Source: Paraburkholderia tagetis
Lineage (GTDB): Bacteria; Pseudomonadota; Gammaproteobacteria; Burkholderiales; Burkholderiaceae
Length of the DNA stretch: 64,000 nucleotides
Direction: 5' to 3'
Assembly: GCF_022213065.1 (NCBI RefSeq)
Contig: NZ_JAKLJA010000012.1
Span: 62,001-126,000, forward strand
A program made the position numbers and the translations under genes. Positions 11,549-19,897 of this stretch are shown in pieces. How positions within the stretch are numbered: position 1 is the stretch's first letter; each line of letters starts with the position of its first letter. The notes under the pieces are model-generated. The model was given only the letters and a program-made list of their open reading frames with translations, had not been told where the DNA came from and did not search any database.

Positions 11549-11593
11549 CGCGCGTCAGCGTAATGGGCCGATGTGTCCGCCGCATGACGCGCG
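11549..11593. promoter_or_regulatory. candidate LysR operator: spaced inverted repeat
   Basis: CGCGCGTCA (11549-11557) and its exact complement TGACGCGCG (11585-11593) are separated by 27 bases. They lie just upstream of the LysR start, on the side facing the divergent lipoprotein gene. Position suits autoregulation. It may also be chance in GC-rich DNA. Confidence 0.35.
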
Positions 11594-11736
11594 CGCCCGT
11601 CGAGCAGGCAAAACGTCCAGCAAAGCTTCAAACAAAAAAGCTGAGGTACACCGAAAGAAACCTGATGGAACCGGTCACTGCCAGGACATTCGCCAATGCG
11701 TTAATGGCTGCATTCGTTATCCACGGACCGATCCTC

Positions 11737-12039
11737 ATGCGTCGAATCGATTCGCGCGCCGTCTGGGCTGCGCTTCTCCTTTCCCTCGCGCTTGCCGCGT
11801 GCGGCGGCAACGATAGCGACGGCTCGGCGGCTTCGCCAGGCACACGCAGTCAGCAAAACAGCCAGCAAGCCGGCGAGATGAGCGGCCAGCAGAGCAGCCA
11901 ACTAAGCAACCAGATGAGCAATCAACTGAGCAGCCAGCAGATGGCGGGCGCCAGCGCGAATGCGAGCGCCGAAGACAACCCGCCGGGCGCGCCCGACATG
12001 CACTGGGCGCCCGGCTCCGGCGCGAGCGGCGCGCACTGA
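11737..12039 (+). CDS. small Gln/Ser/Asn-rich lipoprotein next to phospholipase C
   Basis: Predicted lipoprotein of 100 aa. The signal sequence ends LALAAC with lipidated Cys22. A mature region very rich in Gln, Ser and Asn follows (repeats of the type SQQ, SNQM, SNQL, about residues 39-70). The acidic Pro-rich tail is NPPGAPDMHWAPGSG. No known domain is visible. The ATG at 11737 gives a proper lipoprotein signal; an earlier ATG at 11665 in the same frame would bury it. It lies 63 bp before the phospholipase C gene, same strand, so a shared transcript is likely and a chaperone or anchoring role is possible but unproven. Confidence 0.65.
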   Translation: MRRIDSRAVWAALLLSLALAACGGNDSDGSAASPGTRSQQNSQQAGEMSGQQSSQLSNQMSNQLSSQQMAGASANASAEDNPPGAPDMHWAPGSGASGAH

Positions 12040-12102
12040 TTCGCAGAGCGCATTCTCCGTTTCCTTTCCTTCCGATTCCTCCCCATAACAACAGGATTTC
12101 CC

Positions 12103-14268
12103 ATGTCGTCGAAAAACAGACGCGACTTCCTGCGCCTTGCTGCCCACTCGGCCGGCGCGATGGCTGCCTATGCGGGCTTTCCGCCCGCGATCCGCAAGGC
12201 GCTCGCGATGCCCGCCGCGACGCGCACCGGCACGATTCAGGACGTCGAGCACGTCGTGATCTTCATGCAGGAGAACCGCTCGTTCGACCATTACTTCGGC
12301 GGCTTGCGCGGCGTGCGCGGTTTTAACGATCCGCGCCCGCATCTGCTCCCGAGCGGCGCGCCGGTCTGGCAGCAGCCGCCCGCGTCCGTGCAGACGTCGC
12401 ATTACCACGCGCGCGGTCTGAGCCCGTCGGCGCCCTATGTGCTGCCGTTCTATCTCGATCCGAAGCAGACGACCGAATTCCAGCCGGGCACGAACCACGG
12501 CTGGAGCAGCGGCCACCTTGCGTGGAACAACGGCCAGTGGGACCAGTGGGTGAACCAGAAGCAGGACGTGCTGACGATGGGCTATCTGAAGCGCGAGGAC
12601 GTGATGTATCACTACGCGCTCGCCGATGCGTTCACGATCTGCGACGCGTACCACTGCTCCGCGCACGCCGATACCGCACCGAACCGCATCTACCTGTGGA
12701 CCGGCACGATCGACCCGCGCAACGTCTACGGCAATCCGCCGAACGGCCCCGGCATCGGCGAGCGCGACGACGTGAACGGCTACACGTGGACGACGTATGC
12801 CGAGCGTCTCGAGAACGCGAACGTCAGCTGGAAGGTGTACCAGGGCGGCACCGGCATTCCGGGCGACCCGACCGACAACTACACCGACAACTCGCTGATG
12901 TTCTTCAAGAAGTTCCAGGTGAAGGAAGGCGCGAGCGGCCCGCTCGTCGACAAGGGCGCGTCGGACCGCACGCTTGCCGGCTTCAAGGCGGACGTGCAGG
13001 CGAACCAGTTGCCGCAGGTGTCGTGGATCGTCGCGCCGTACAAGTACAGCGAGCATCCGTCCGCGTCGCCCACCGACGGCGCGTTCTACATCAACATGGT
13101 TCTCGAGGCGCTGACGTCGAACCCGGACGTGTGGGCGAAGACCGTGTTCATCCTCAACTATGACGAGAACGACGGCCTGTTCGACCACGTCGTGCCGCCG
13201 GTGCCGCCGCTCATGAGCGGGCCGAACGGCCAGGGGATGATGTCGTCGAGCCTGCTCTCGAATATCGGCGACGAATTCCTCGACCTCGGCCGGTATCCGC
13301 AGGAGATGGGGCCGCTGATCCCGGGCGCCGATCCTGGCGGCGTCCAGCCAATCGGCCTCGGCCCGCGCGTGCCGCTGATCGCGATCTCGCCGTGGTCGAA
13401 GGGCGGCTGGGTATGCTCGGAGACGTTCGATCACACGTCGGTGCTGCGTTTTCTGGAGGCGCGCTTCGGCGTGCAGGAGCCCAATATCAGCGCGTGGCGC
13501 CGTTCGGTTTGCGGCGACCTCACGTCCGCGTTCGACTTCTCCGGCAAGCCGGACACGTCGACGGTGAGCTTCGCGGTGCCTAAGCACATTCAGACGGCCG
13601 GCCAGGCGTATCAGGTGCCCGCGCAGCAGAGCATGCCGGCGCAGGAGCCCGGCGCGCGCCCGGCGCGGGCGCTGCCCTACGAAGTGTTCGTTCACAGCCG
13701 GGTGAGCGGCCATGACGGCAATCTGTGGCTCGATTTCGCGAACAGCGGTGCGGCAGGCGCGGCGTTCTACGTCTACGACCGCCTGAACGCAGCTAATCCG
13801 CCGCGCCGCTACACGGTCGCGGCGCGCGATCAACTCTCCGATTACTGGAGCACGACGGCTGCGCAGGGTGCGTACCATCTCGCGGTCTACGGCCCGAACG
13901 GATACCTGTGCGAATTCCAGGGCAACGTGCAAATCGCGACCGATGGCCACCACGCGAGCCCGGAGGCGCGCATCGGCTATGACGTGCGCAATCGCCACGT
14001 GTATCTCGAACTGCGCAACACGGGCGCCGCTGCGTGCAGCGTGAGCGTCGACAACGCGTACAGCAACGCCAACTCACGCCAGTACACGGTGCAAGCCGGC
14101 CAGACGATGCAGGACCACTGGGAGCTCAGCTCGAGCCATGGTTGGTACGACCTGAATATCTCGGCGACGACGGTAGGCGGCGCGTCAGACAAAGTCGTGC
14201 GCCGCTTTGCGGGCCATCTCGAGACGGGCCGGCCGAGCCAGAGCGACCCGGGGCCGGTGAAGGGCTGA
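12103..14268 (+). CDS. phosphocholine-type phospholipase C, Tat-exported
   Basis: Protein of 721 aa in the bacterial phosphocholine-preferring phospholipase C family (PlcH/PlcN type, about 700 aa). The N-terminus has a twin-arginine signal (NRRDFLRLAA). The catalytic region starts EHVVIFMQENRSFDHYFG and includes NYDENDGLFDHVVPP, a metal-site segment of this alkaline-phosphatase-like fold. Two C-terminal beta domains (about residues 520-710) match the paired domains of unknown function seen in this family. It hydrolyses phosphatidylcholine or sphingomyelin outside the cytoplasm. Which of the haemolytic or non-haemolytic types it is cannot be told from sequence alone. Confidence 0.93.
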   Translation: MSSKNRRDFLRLAAHSAGAMAAYAGFPPAIRKALAMPAATRTGTIQDVEHVVIFMQENRSFDHYFGGLRGVRGFNDPRPHLLPSGAPVWQQPPASVQTSHYHARGLSPSAPYVLPFYLDPKQTTEFQPGTNHGWSSGHLAWNNGQWDQWVNQKQDVLTMGYLKREDVMYHYALADAFTICDAYHCSAHADTAPNRIYLWTGTIDPRNVYGNPPNGPGIGERDDVNGYTWTTYAERLENANVSWKVYQGGTGIPGDPTDNYTDNSLMFFKKFQVKEGASGPLVDKGASDRTLAGFKADVQANQLPQVSWIVAPYKYSEHPSASPTDGAFYINMVLEALTSNPDVWAKTVFILNYDENDGLFDHVVPPVPPLMSGPNGQGMMSSSLLSNIGDEFLDLGRYPQEMGPLIPGADPGGVQPIGLGPRVPLIAISPWSKGGWVCSETFDHTSVLRFLEARFGVQEPNISAWRRSVCGDLTSAFDFSGKPDTSTVSFAVPKHIQTAGQAYQVPAQQSMPAQEPGARPARALPYEVFVHSRVSGHDGNLWLDFANSGAAGAAFYVYDRLNAANPPRRYTVAARDQLSDYWSTTAAQGAYHLAVYGPNGYLCEFQGNVQIATDGHHASPEARIGYDVRNRHVYLELRNTGAAACSVSVDNAYSNANSRQYTVQAGQTMQDHWELSSSHGWYDLNISATTVGGASDKVVRRFAGHLETGRPSQSDPGPVKG

Positions 14269-14273
14269 TTGAA

Positions 14274-14297
14274 CTGATTGGCTGATTGGCTGATTGG
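14274..14297 (+). repeat. 8-bp tandem repeat, three copies
   Basis: CTGATTGG is repeated three times head to tail just after the phospholipase C stop codon. Such short arrays can vary in copy number by slippage. It is non-coding here. Confidence 0.8.
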
Positions 14298-14520
14298 CGC
14301 GTGGCGCCAGCAATGCCGCGTGACCGGTGCGATCCCGGCCACGCGGTTTTTCTATTTGCGGCAGCAATTTTGCGCGAGTGCCGGAGCGGGCACTCGCTAT
14401 GCGGCAGGGCGCATGTCCGTAACGGCGCGACGCGCTGCGGCATCGCGCGAGCGGGCGTATGCTCAACCCTTTGCGCTTTCGCACCCGCTCTGGCCGACAG
14501 CTCTGCATGGGACCCGAGTA

Positions 14521-14534
14521 AGTGCTGAAGCACT
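14521..14534. promoter_or_regulatory. small palindrome upstream of aldo/keto reductase
   Basis: AGTGCTGAAGCACT, two 6-bp arms around GA, 26 bases before the aldo/keto reductase start. Its size suits a dimeric repressor site, but no regulator is adjacent. Confidence 0.3.
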
Positions 14535-14559
14535 AACTCTGGCCGACATAGGAGCAATC

Positions 14560-15501
14560 ATGGAACTACGCAGGATCGGCACTTCGGCCTTGCAGGTCGC
14601 ACCACTCATGTTCGGCGGCAACGTGTTCGGCTGGACCGCCGACGAGGTCACCTCGTTCTCGATTCTCGATGCGTTCACCGACGCCGGCCTGAATTTCATC
14701 GATACCGCGGACGTCTACTCGGCCTGGGCGCCCGGCAACCAGGGCGGCGAGTCGGAGACCGTCATCGGCAAATGGCTCGCCAAAAGCGGCAAGCGCGAAA
14801 AGGTGGTGATCGCAACGAAGGTGGCGAAGGACCCGCGCCGCCCCGGCCTCTCGGCCGCGAATATTCAGGCGGCCGTGGAAGACTCGCTGCGCCGCCTGCA
14901 AACCGACTACATCGACGTCTATTTCTCGCACGAGGACGACCAGAAGGTGCCGTTCGAGGAGACACTCGGCACGTACCAGCGTCTTATTGAAGCGGGCAAG
15001 GTGCGTGTGGTGGGCGCGTCGAACTATACGGGCGCGCGCATCGAGGAAGCGCTCGCGCTTGCGCGCAAGACCGGACTGCCCGCGTATCAGATCGTCCAGC
15101 CCGAATACAACCTGTACGACCGCGCGGCCTACGAGGCCGATATCGAGCCGGTGGCACTCGCGCAGAAGCTCGCGGTCGTGCCCTATTACAGCCTCGCAAG
15201 CGGCTTTCTGTCGGGCAAGTATCGTTCGCGCGAAGATCTCGCGAAGAGCACGCGCGGCTCGCGCGTCGAGCGCTATCTCGACCATCGTGGGGTGCGCATT
15301 CTCGCGGCGCTCGATTTCGTGGCCGGACGCCATGGCAGCTCGCTGGCGGCCGTGGCGCTCGCGTGGCTGATCGCGCGGCCGAGCATCACAGCGCCGATCG
15401 CGAGTGCGACGTCGCTCGAGCAACTCGATAGTCTCGTGGCGGCAGTGCGCCTGAAGCTCGACCCGGCGGACATCCAGGCGCTCAACGACGCCAGCGCTTA
15501 A
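14560..15501 (+). CDS. aldo/keto reductase
   Basis: NADPH-dependent TIM-barrel reductase of 313 aa. The catalytic tetrad is visible: Asp48 and Tyr53 in FIDTADVY, Lys in VVIATKVAK, and His in DVYFSHEDD. The N-terminus (MELRRIGTSALQVAPLMFGGN) is typical of the family. The ATG at 14560 follows AGGAGCAATC. The substrate is unknown. It stands alone, followed by a hairpin at 15562-15590. Confidence 0.93.
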   Translation: MELRRIGTSALQVAPLMFGGNVFGWTADEVTSFSILDAFTDAGLNFIDTADVYSAWAPGNQGGESETVIGKWLAKSGKREKVVIATKVAKDPRRPGLSAANIQAAVEDSLRRLQTDYIDVYFSHEDDQKVPFEETLGTYQRLIEAGKVRVVGASNYTGARIEEALALARKTGLPAYQIVQPEYNLYDRAAYEADIEPVALAQKLAVVPYYSLASGFLSGKYRSREDLAKSTRGSRVERYLDHRGVRILAALDFVAGRHGSSLAAVALAWLIARPSITAPIASATSLEQLDSLVAAVRLKLDPADIQALNDASA

Positions 15502-15561
15502 AATCCTCGATCTCGCCTCGGACTGGTGCGAAAAGCGCTCATCCAGGACTCCTGAAGGTAT

Positions 15562-15590
15562 GTGACGGTCCCGTTGGGCGGGGCCGTCAC
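15562..15590 (+). terminator. hairpin after aldo/keto reductase, possible terminator
   Basis: GTGACGG plus CCC pairs with GGG plus CCGTCAC around a short loop, with one bulged T. The stem is strong, but no T run follows, so termination efficiency is doubtful. Confidence 0.45.
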
Positions 15591-15627
15591 GCAAGTGTCT
15601 GAGTAGAATCAAGAAAGCCTGGCTGGT

Positions 15628-15674
15628 GAGATCTTTTCCTGATATCATTGAGAGTGAATTGAGATCTTTGCCTG
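15628..15674 (+). repeat. pair of 14-base direct repeats spaced 33 bp
   Basis: GAGATCTTTTCCTG (15628) and GAGATCTTTGCCTG (15661) differ at one base. The 33-bp period equals about three helical turns, which would place both on the same DNA face. The function is unknown. Confidence 0.5.
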
Positions 15675-15907
15675 TTTTGTTGCCGTGTTCGTTACTGTTG
15701 GCGGCCGCAAACCGGCGGTCAGGTGTGTTGCAGCAAGGTCGACCTGATCGCGTTCCGCTGTGAACCCCCTACTTCTCTTTTCCGGCCTCCGTGGCCGCCT
15801 TGCCTCTCGTTACGCCCCATCGTGGCGAACGACCGGAGGGCCGGTGCGTGAACGGGTTTTGCCGTTTGCGCCTTTGAACCGTATCAAGCGATTGAGTTAG
15901 GAAATAC

Positions 15908-16120
15908 ATGACGACGATTCTTCTGAAGGAAAACGAGCCGTTCGAAGTGGCCATTCGCCGCTTCCGCCGTGCAATCGAAAAGAATGGCCTGATCGCCGAG
16001 CTGCGTGAGCGTCAGTCTTACGAAAAGCCGACGGCCGTGCGCAAGCGCAAGAAGGCAGCTGCTGTGAAGCGCCTGCACAAGCGTCTGCGTAGCCAGATGC
16101 TGCCGAAGAAGCTCCACTAA
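15908..16120 (+). CDS. rpsU: 30S ribosomal protein S21
   Basis: Basic protein of 70 aa (MTTILLKENEPFEVAIRRFR to RSQMLPKKLH), the exact size and pattern of bacterial S21, a small-subunit protein that helps initiation. The ATG at 15908 follows TAGGAAATAC. The gene is not linked to dnaG and rpoD as in enterics. A terminator follows. Confidence 0.98.
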   Translation: MTTILLKENEPFEVAIRRFRRAIEKNGLIAELRERQSYEKPTAVRKRKKAAAVKRLHKRLRSQMLPKKLH

Positions 16121-16143
16121 GAGCCCGCTTCAGCTTCCGCCAG

Positions 16144-16180
16144 ACGGCGGCGCATGCTTCGAAAGAAGCTGCGCCGCCGT
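16144..16180. terminator. terminator between rpsU and the leftward hypothetical gene
   Basis: ACGGCGGCGCA (16144-16154) pairs with TGCGCCGCCGT (16170-16180), with inner pairing of GCTTC and GAAGC. A T-rich stretch (TTGCGTTTCT) follows on the plus strand. It lies between convergent genes. Confidence 0.75.
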
Positions 16181-16260
16181 TTGCGTTTCTGGTGCCGGTT
16201 TCTGGCGCCGGTTTGGGTTCGATCGTGTGAGTGCAGGCGCGGCGCGTGGGTCGCGCTGCG

Positions 16261-16722
16261 TTATGCCGCCCCGGCACAGGCGGCGTCCCGGAGCCGCTGC
16301 GGCGAAAGCCCGAACTGCGTGGCGATCGAAAATAGCCGGTCGTCCCATTCCCAGACGCCGAATACGTCGTGGACGTTTTGCAGGCAGCTCAGAAGAGCAA
16401 TGGTGTTGGGATCGTATATGTTGATGTGGGCGCGCAGGAGTGCCTTTTTCAGGGCGGCGAGGCCCACGTCCATCCAGGCCGGTACCTCGTTTGCCTCGCG
16501 AGCGAGATAGCGCACAGGGATGCCTTCCATCGCGCTCATGTAGTCGCGCACGCGGATAAAGCTGCCGACCGGGCAGCCGCCGTAGTTGCGCGAGCCGCCG
16601 CTGTAGCCACCCCGGTAGGCCCCGCCGCCGCAAGGCAGGAGCGCGGTGCGCCCTTGCCCATGAAGATGCGCCACGGCGCGGTCGAAAATTTCCTGATGAG
16701 TCAGGAAGTGCACGTTTTTCAT
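16261..16722 (-). CDS. conserved-looking hypothetical protein
   Basis: Protein of 153 aa, not recognised. The N-terminus is MKNVHFLTHQEIFDRAV, followed by a Gly-rich segment with one Cys pair (CGGGAYRGGYSGGS, NYGGCPVG). An alpha-rich C-terminal half includes IPVRYLAREA and FGVWEWDDRLFSIATQFGLS. There is no signal peptide. The ATG at 16722 is preferred over 16824 because AGGGGGCTGAA lies upstream and the earlier residues are Arg-rich non-conserved-looking sequence. It is a single leftward gene. Confidence 0.65.
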   Translation of the reverse strand: MKNVHFLTHQEIFDRAVAHLHGQGRTALLPCGGGAYRGGYSGGSRNYGGCPVGSFIRVRDYMSAMEGIPVRYLAREANEVPAWMDVGLAALKKALLRAHINIYDPNTIALLSCLQNVHDVFGVWEWDDRLFSIATQFGLSPQRLRDAACAGAA

Positions 16723-17011
16723 TTCAGCCCCCTGCGCGACGCACAGCGGTAAGGTCCTGCAGATACGCCGCCGCGTGCCTCGCGGCGGGCGCTCCCCGCG
16801 TTGCGCCTTCTGTCGACGCAACAACGGCAGACGTATCCGTTGTCAGTTATAACGGCGCACCGGAAGAAAACCGTTAGGCCGCACACCAAGGCGGGAGGAA
16901 CTCGCGCCGATCGCAGCTCGTGCAACTTCGGATCGGGGCCGGTCGCGCCGGCTCGGGTGGGGGCTCGGTGAGGGCGCAGTTGGCTGCTCAGTTGGCGGCT
17001 CGAGCGGTGAC

Positions 17012-17653
17012 TCAGGCACCGGCTGCGGTGCGCGCCTTCGTGGCTGCGGTCTTGCCTTTCGCCCGCGATGTAACGCCGCCGAGCGCAGCACAGGTTTTGC
17101 GGCAGATGCAGTCGCGCTCGTGGTCGTTGACCATGCCGACGGCCTGCATGAATGCATAGCAGATGGTGGTGCCGACGAACTTGCAGCCGTACTTCTTGAG
17201 CGCCTTGCTGAGCGCGTCGGAGATTTCGGTGGATGCAGGCGCGTCGCGATACGAGGCGAGATCGTTCTGGATGGGGTTGTTGTCGACGAACGACCAGACG
17301 AATGCCGCAAGCGAGCCATGCTCCGCCTGGATTTGCTGCACGGCGCGCGCGTTCAGAATGGCGGCCTCGATCTTGGCGCGGTTGCGTACGATCGAGGCGT
17401 CCTGCAGAAGTGCCTCCACGTGCTTGGGCGTGAAGCGCGCGACCTTTTCGATGTCGAAGTTGGCGAATGCGCGGCGATAGCCCTCGCGCTTGTTGAGAAT
17501 CGTCGACCACGACAGCCCCGCCTGCGCGCCTTCGAGCACGAGCATTTCATAGAGGTGCTGGTCGTCGCGCGAGGGCACGCCCCACTCCTCGTCGTGGTAT
17601 TGCACATACTGCGGCGACGCGCCGGCCGTTACCCAGTTGCAGCGGTGTGTCAC
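17012..17653 (-). CDS. tag: DNA-3-methyladenine glycosylase I
   Basis: Base-excision glycosylase of 213 aa that removes 3-methyladenine from alkylated DNA. The zinc-site residues of the Tag family are present: an N-terminal Cys (THRCNW), His in YHDEEWG, and a C-terminal HERDC. The core helix-hairpin-helix region includes EGAQAGLSWSTIL. Start is GTG at 17653, preceded by AAGGAGAACTCACC; an ATG at 17701 has no such site. A Lys/Ala-rich tail of about 18 residues follows the fold. Confidence 0.96.
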   Translation of the reverse strand: MTHRCNWVTAGASPQYVQYHDEEWGVPSRDDQHLYEMLVLEGAQAGLSWSTILNKREGYRRAFANFDIEKVARFTPKHVEALLQDASIVRNRAKIEAAILNARAVQQIQAEHGSLAAFVWSFVDNNPIQNDLASYRDAPASTEISDALSKALKKYGCKFVGTTICYAFMQAVGMVNDHERDCICRKTCAALGGVTSRAKGKTAATKARTAAGA

Positions 17654-17821
17654 GGTGAGTTCTCCTTGCGAGTAGCCCAGCAAGGATAGCGGATTGACCA
17701 TGCGCCGCCACCTGGCCGTCCGGCCAATTGTGCGAAAGGCGCCGAGCCGTTAGTCTCTGCGGCACGGCACATCGCTCGATGCCCCTCAACTCACTGGCTC
17801 GCGCACGGCGCGGCAAACATC

Positions 17822-18706
17822 ATGCAGAAATATTCCTGGTTGATCGGCGTGGATGGCGGCGGCACCGGCACGCGCGTCGCGCTGGGCGACCTCAATGGCA
17901 CGGAACTCGCACGCGCGTCCGCGGGCCCTTCGGGGCTTGGGCTCGGCATCGCACGCGCCTGGCAGTCGATCGAAGCAGGCGCGCGCGACGCCTTTGCGCA
18001 AGCCGGGCTGGCGTTCGACTGGTCGCGCTGCGTGCTCGGCTGCGGTCTCGCCGGCGTGAACAATCCCGACTGGCTTGCCGCATTTCGCGCGGCGGCCCCA
18101 CCCGTCGCGGGCCTCGCCGTCGAGAGCGACGCCTACACGACGCTGCTCGGCGCGCACGGCGGCGAGCCGGGCGTGGTCGTCGCGCTCGGCACGGGCAGCA
18201 TCGCCGCCGCGCTCGATGCGCATGGCGCGTGTCGCATCGCGGGCGGCTTCGGCTTTCCATCGGGCGACGAGGCGAGCGGCGCATGGTTCGGCTTGCGCGC
18301 GATCGTGTGGGCTCAGCAGTCGCTCGATGGCCGCGTCGAGCCCGATGCGCTTTCGCGAGCGCTGCTCGCCCAGGTCGGCGCGGCCGACCGCGAGAGCCTG
18401 ATCGTCTGGCAATGCGCGGCCAATCAGACTGCGTATGCGAGCCTCGCGCCCGTGGTGCTCGCGCACTGCGACCACCCGTTCGTGGCGAAGCTGCTGGCCG
18501 AGGCCGGCGAGGCCGTGGCGCGCCTCATCGTGGCGCTCGATCCCGAAGCCGCGTTGCCCGCGGCGCTGGCCGGCGGGCTTGGCGCGCCGCTGCGCGAATG
18601 GGTGCCGCAAGCCGTGCGCGAGCGGCTGCGCGAACCCCTCGCCGATTCCGCCTGCGGGGCCTTGTGGCTCGCACAGCATGAGGCCGAACGACTCGCGGGC
18701 GCTTAG
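17822..18706 (+). CDS. BadF/BadG/BcrA/BcrD-type ATPase, likely N-acetylglucosamine kinase
   Basis: Protein of 294 aa with the ASKHA phosphate-1 loop at the N-terminus (LIGVDGGGTGTRVALGD), an Asp-Ala-Tyr segment (ESDAYTTLLGAHGG), and the phosphate-2/adenosine region (VVALGTGSIAAALD, GGFGFPSGDEASGAW). This matches the GlcNAc-kinase-like branch of the BadF/BadG family. The sugar specificity is inferred. The ATG at 17822 puts the ATP loop at residue 8. It may act in amino-sugar or cell-wall recycling; no sugar transport genes are adjacent. Confidence 0.88.
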   Translation: MQKYSWLIGVDGGGTGTRVALGDLNGTELARASAGPSGLGLGIARAWQSIEAGARDAFAQAGLAFDWSRCVLGCGLAGVNNPDWLAAFRAAAPPVAGLAVESDAYTTLLGAHGGEPGVVVALGTGSIAAALDAHGACRIAGGFGFPSGDEASGAWFGLRAIVWAQQSLDGRVEPDALSRALLAQVGAADRESLIVWQCAANQTAYASLAPVVLAHCDHPFVAKLLAEAGEAVARLIVALDPEAALPAALAGGLGAPLREWVPQAVRERLREPLADSACGALWLAQHEAERLAGA

Positions 18707-18727
18707 AGGTGGAGCTTGATCGCAGCA

Positions 18728-18792
18728 CTTAACCGTAGACCTTAAGCGCTGCCCTCAAGCGCAGCTCTTAACCGCAGACCTTAACCGCAGCG
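18728..18792 (+). repeat. degenerate tandem repeat of about 14 bases
   Basis: Four to five imperfect copies of a unit close to CTTAACCGCAGAC follow the kinase stop codon. They are non-coding. They look like slippage or duplication products. Confidence 0.6.
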
Positions 18793-18969
18793 CGGGCGAC
18801 GGGCGGCCAACGTCGTCACTTTGCGCTCGGGTTGCGATGCTCGGGTGGCAAGGCCAAAAATGCAGCCGCCATCGGCAATGCGACCGGGAGCAATCGCAAA
18901 AATGGCCTCTGGGGCGGTGCCCGCCGTCAGGTGCTAGCATTACGGGTTTCCCCCGCCCCCCGAATCGCC

Positions 18970-19794
18970 ATGTACAAGGTCATCGCAACCGATCTCGACG
19001 GAACGCTGCTCAATGCCGACCATCAACTGGATCCGTTCACGGTTGCCACGTTCAACAAGCTCGACGCACAAGGGTTGCAGTTCATCATCGCGACCGGCCG
19101 TCACTACTGCGACGTGGCGAGCATCCGCGGCTTGCTCGGCGTTTCCGCGTATCTGATTACCTCGAACGGCGCGCGCGTGCACGGTCCGGACGACGCGCTC
19201 ATCCACACGCGCGACCTGCCCGATCCGGTGGTGCGCCGCCTCGTCGCGCCGGACACCGTGGGCGCGCATGGCCGCGTGATCGTGAGCCTCTTTACCGACA
19301 AGGAGTGGTTCATCAACCGCGATGCGCCCGAACTGCTCGCCTACCACCAGGATTCGGGCTTCACGTATCGCGTGACGGAGGATCTCGGCGCGCTCGGCGG
19401 CGCGGGCGTTGCCAAGACGCTCTATATTGGCGACCCGGCCGACCTCGCGCCCATTCAGCGCCGTCTCGAGCGCGAGTTTGGCGACGCGCTCTATATCACC
19501 TACTCCCTGCCCGATTGCCTGGAGGTGATGGTCGCCGGCGTTTCGAAGGGGCGCGCGTTGCGCGTCGTGCTCGACCGCCTGAATCTGGATGCCGCGCGTT
19601 GCGTGGCGTTCGGCGACAACATGAACGACATCGATCTGCTCGAAACGGCGGGCCATCCGTTCATGATGAACAACGCCAATCCGGATTTGATCGCGCGCCT
19701 GCCTCAGGTGCCGCGCATCGGCAATAACTTCGAGGCGGGTGTCGCCCATCATCTGCGTAAGCTCTTCGCGCTGGACGACGAACTGGCGCGCTAA
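18970..19794 (+). CDS. HAD-family hydrolase, Cof type
   Basis: Phosphatase of 274 aa in HAD subfamily IIB (Cof/YidA-like). Motif I is ATDLDGTLLN with the nucleophile Asp near residue 8, motif II lies in FIIATGRH, the Lys of motif III is in SKGRALRVVL, and motif IV is AFGDNMNDIDLLE. Members dephosphorylate sugar phosphates, FMN or pyridoxal phosphate; which one is not readable. The ATG at 18970 starts MYKVIATDLDG. The gene follows the kinase on the same strand after 263 bp, so separate transcription is likely. Confidence 0.93.
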   Translation: MYKVIATDLDGTLLNADHQLDPFTVATFNKLDAQGLQFIIATGRHYCDVASIRGLLGVSAYLITSNGARVHGPDDALIHTRDLPDPVVRRLVAPDTVGAHGRVIVSLFTDKEWFINRDAPELLAYHQDSGFTYRVTEDLGALGGAGVAKTLYIGDPADLAPIQRRLEREFGDALYITYSLPDCLEVMVAGVSKGRALRVVLDRLNLDAARCVAFGDNMNDIDLLETAGHPFMMNNANPDLIARLPQVPRIGNNFEAGVAHHLRKLFALDDELAR

Positions 19795-19897
19795 TCCACG
19801 CTCGCCGTGCTAATCCCCGCTACCCCACGCTAACCGTCGCGCGTCGCGACTCCGCGATGCGCGGGCGCGGAGCCGGCGTGCGTGTTTCCCACCTCGC

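Larger units (their letters stand above)
15502..15907. other. long leader/intergenic region before rpsU
   Basis: About 400 bp with no supported gene. It contains a hairpin (15562-15590), a 33-bp-spaced direct repeat (15628-15674) and GC-rich stem-forming sequence close to rpsU (about 15808-15850). The last could be a structured 5' UTR. I cannot assign a promoter with confidence. Confidence 0.5.

Noticed and set aside
18728..18792. CRISPR-like array
   Set aside because: The units are degenerate, about 14 bases long and have no unique spacers.
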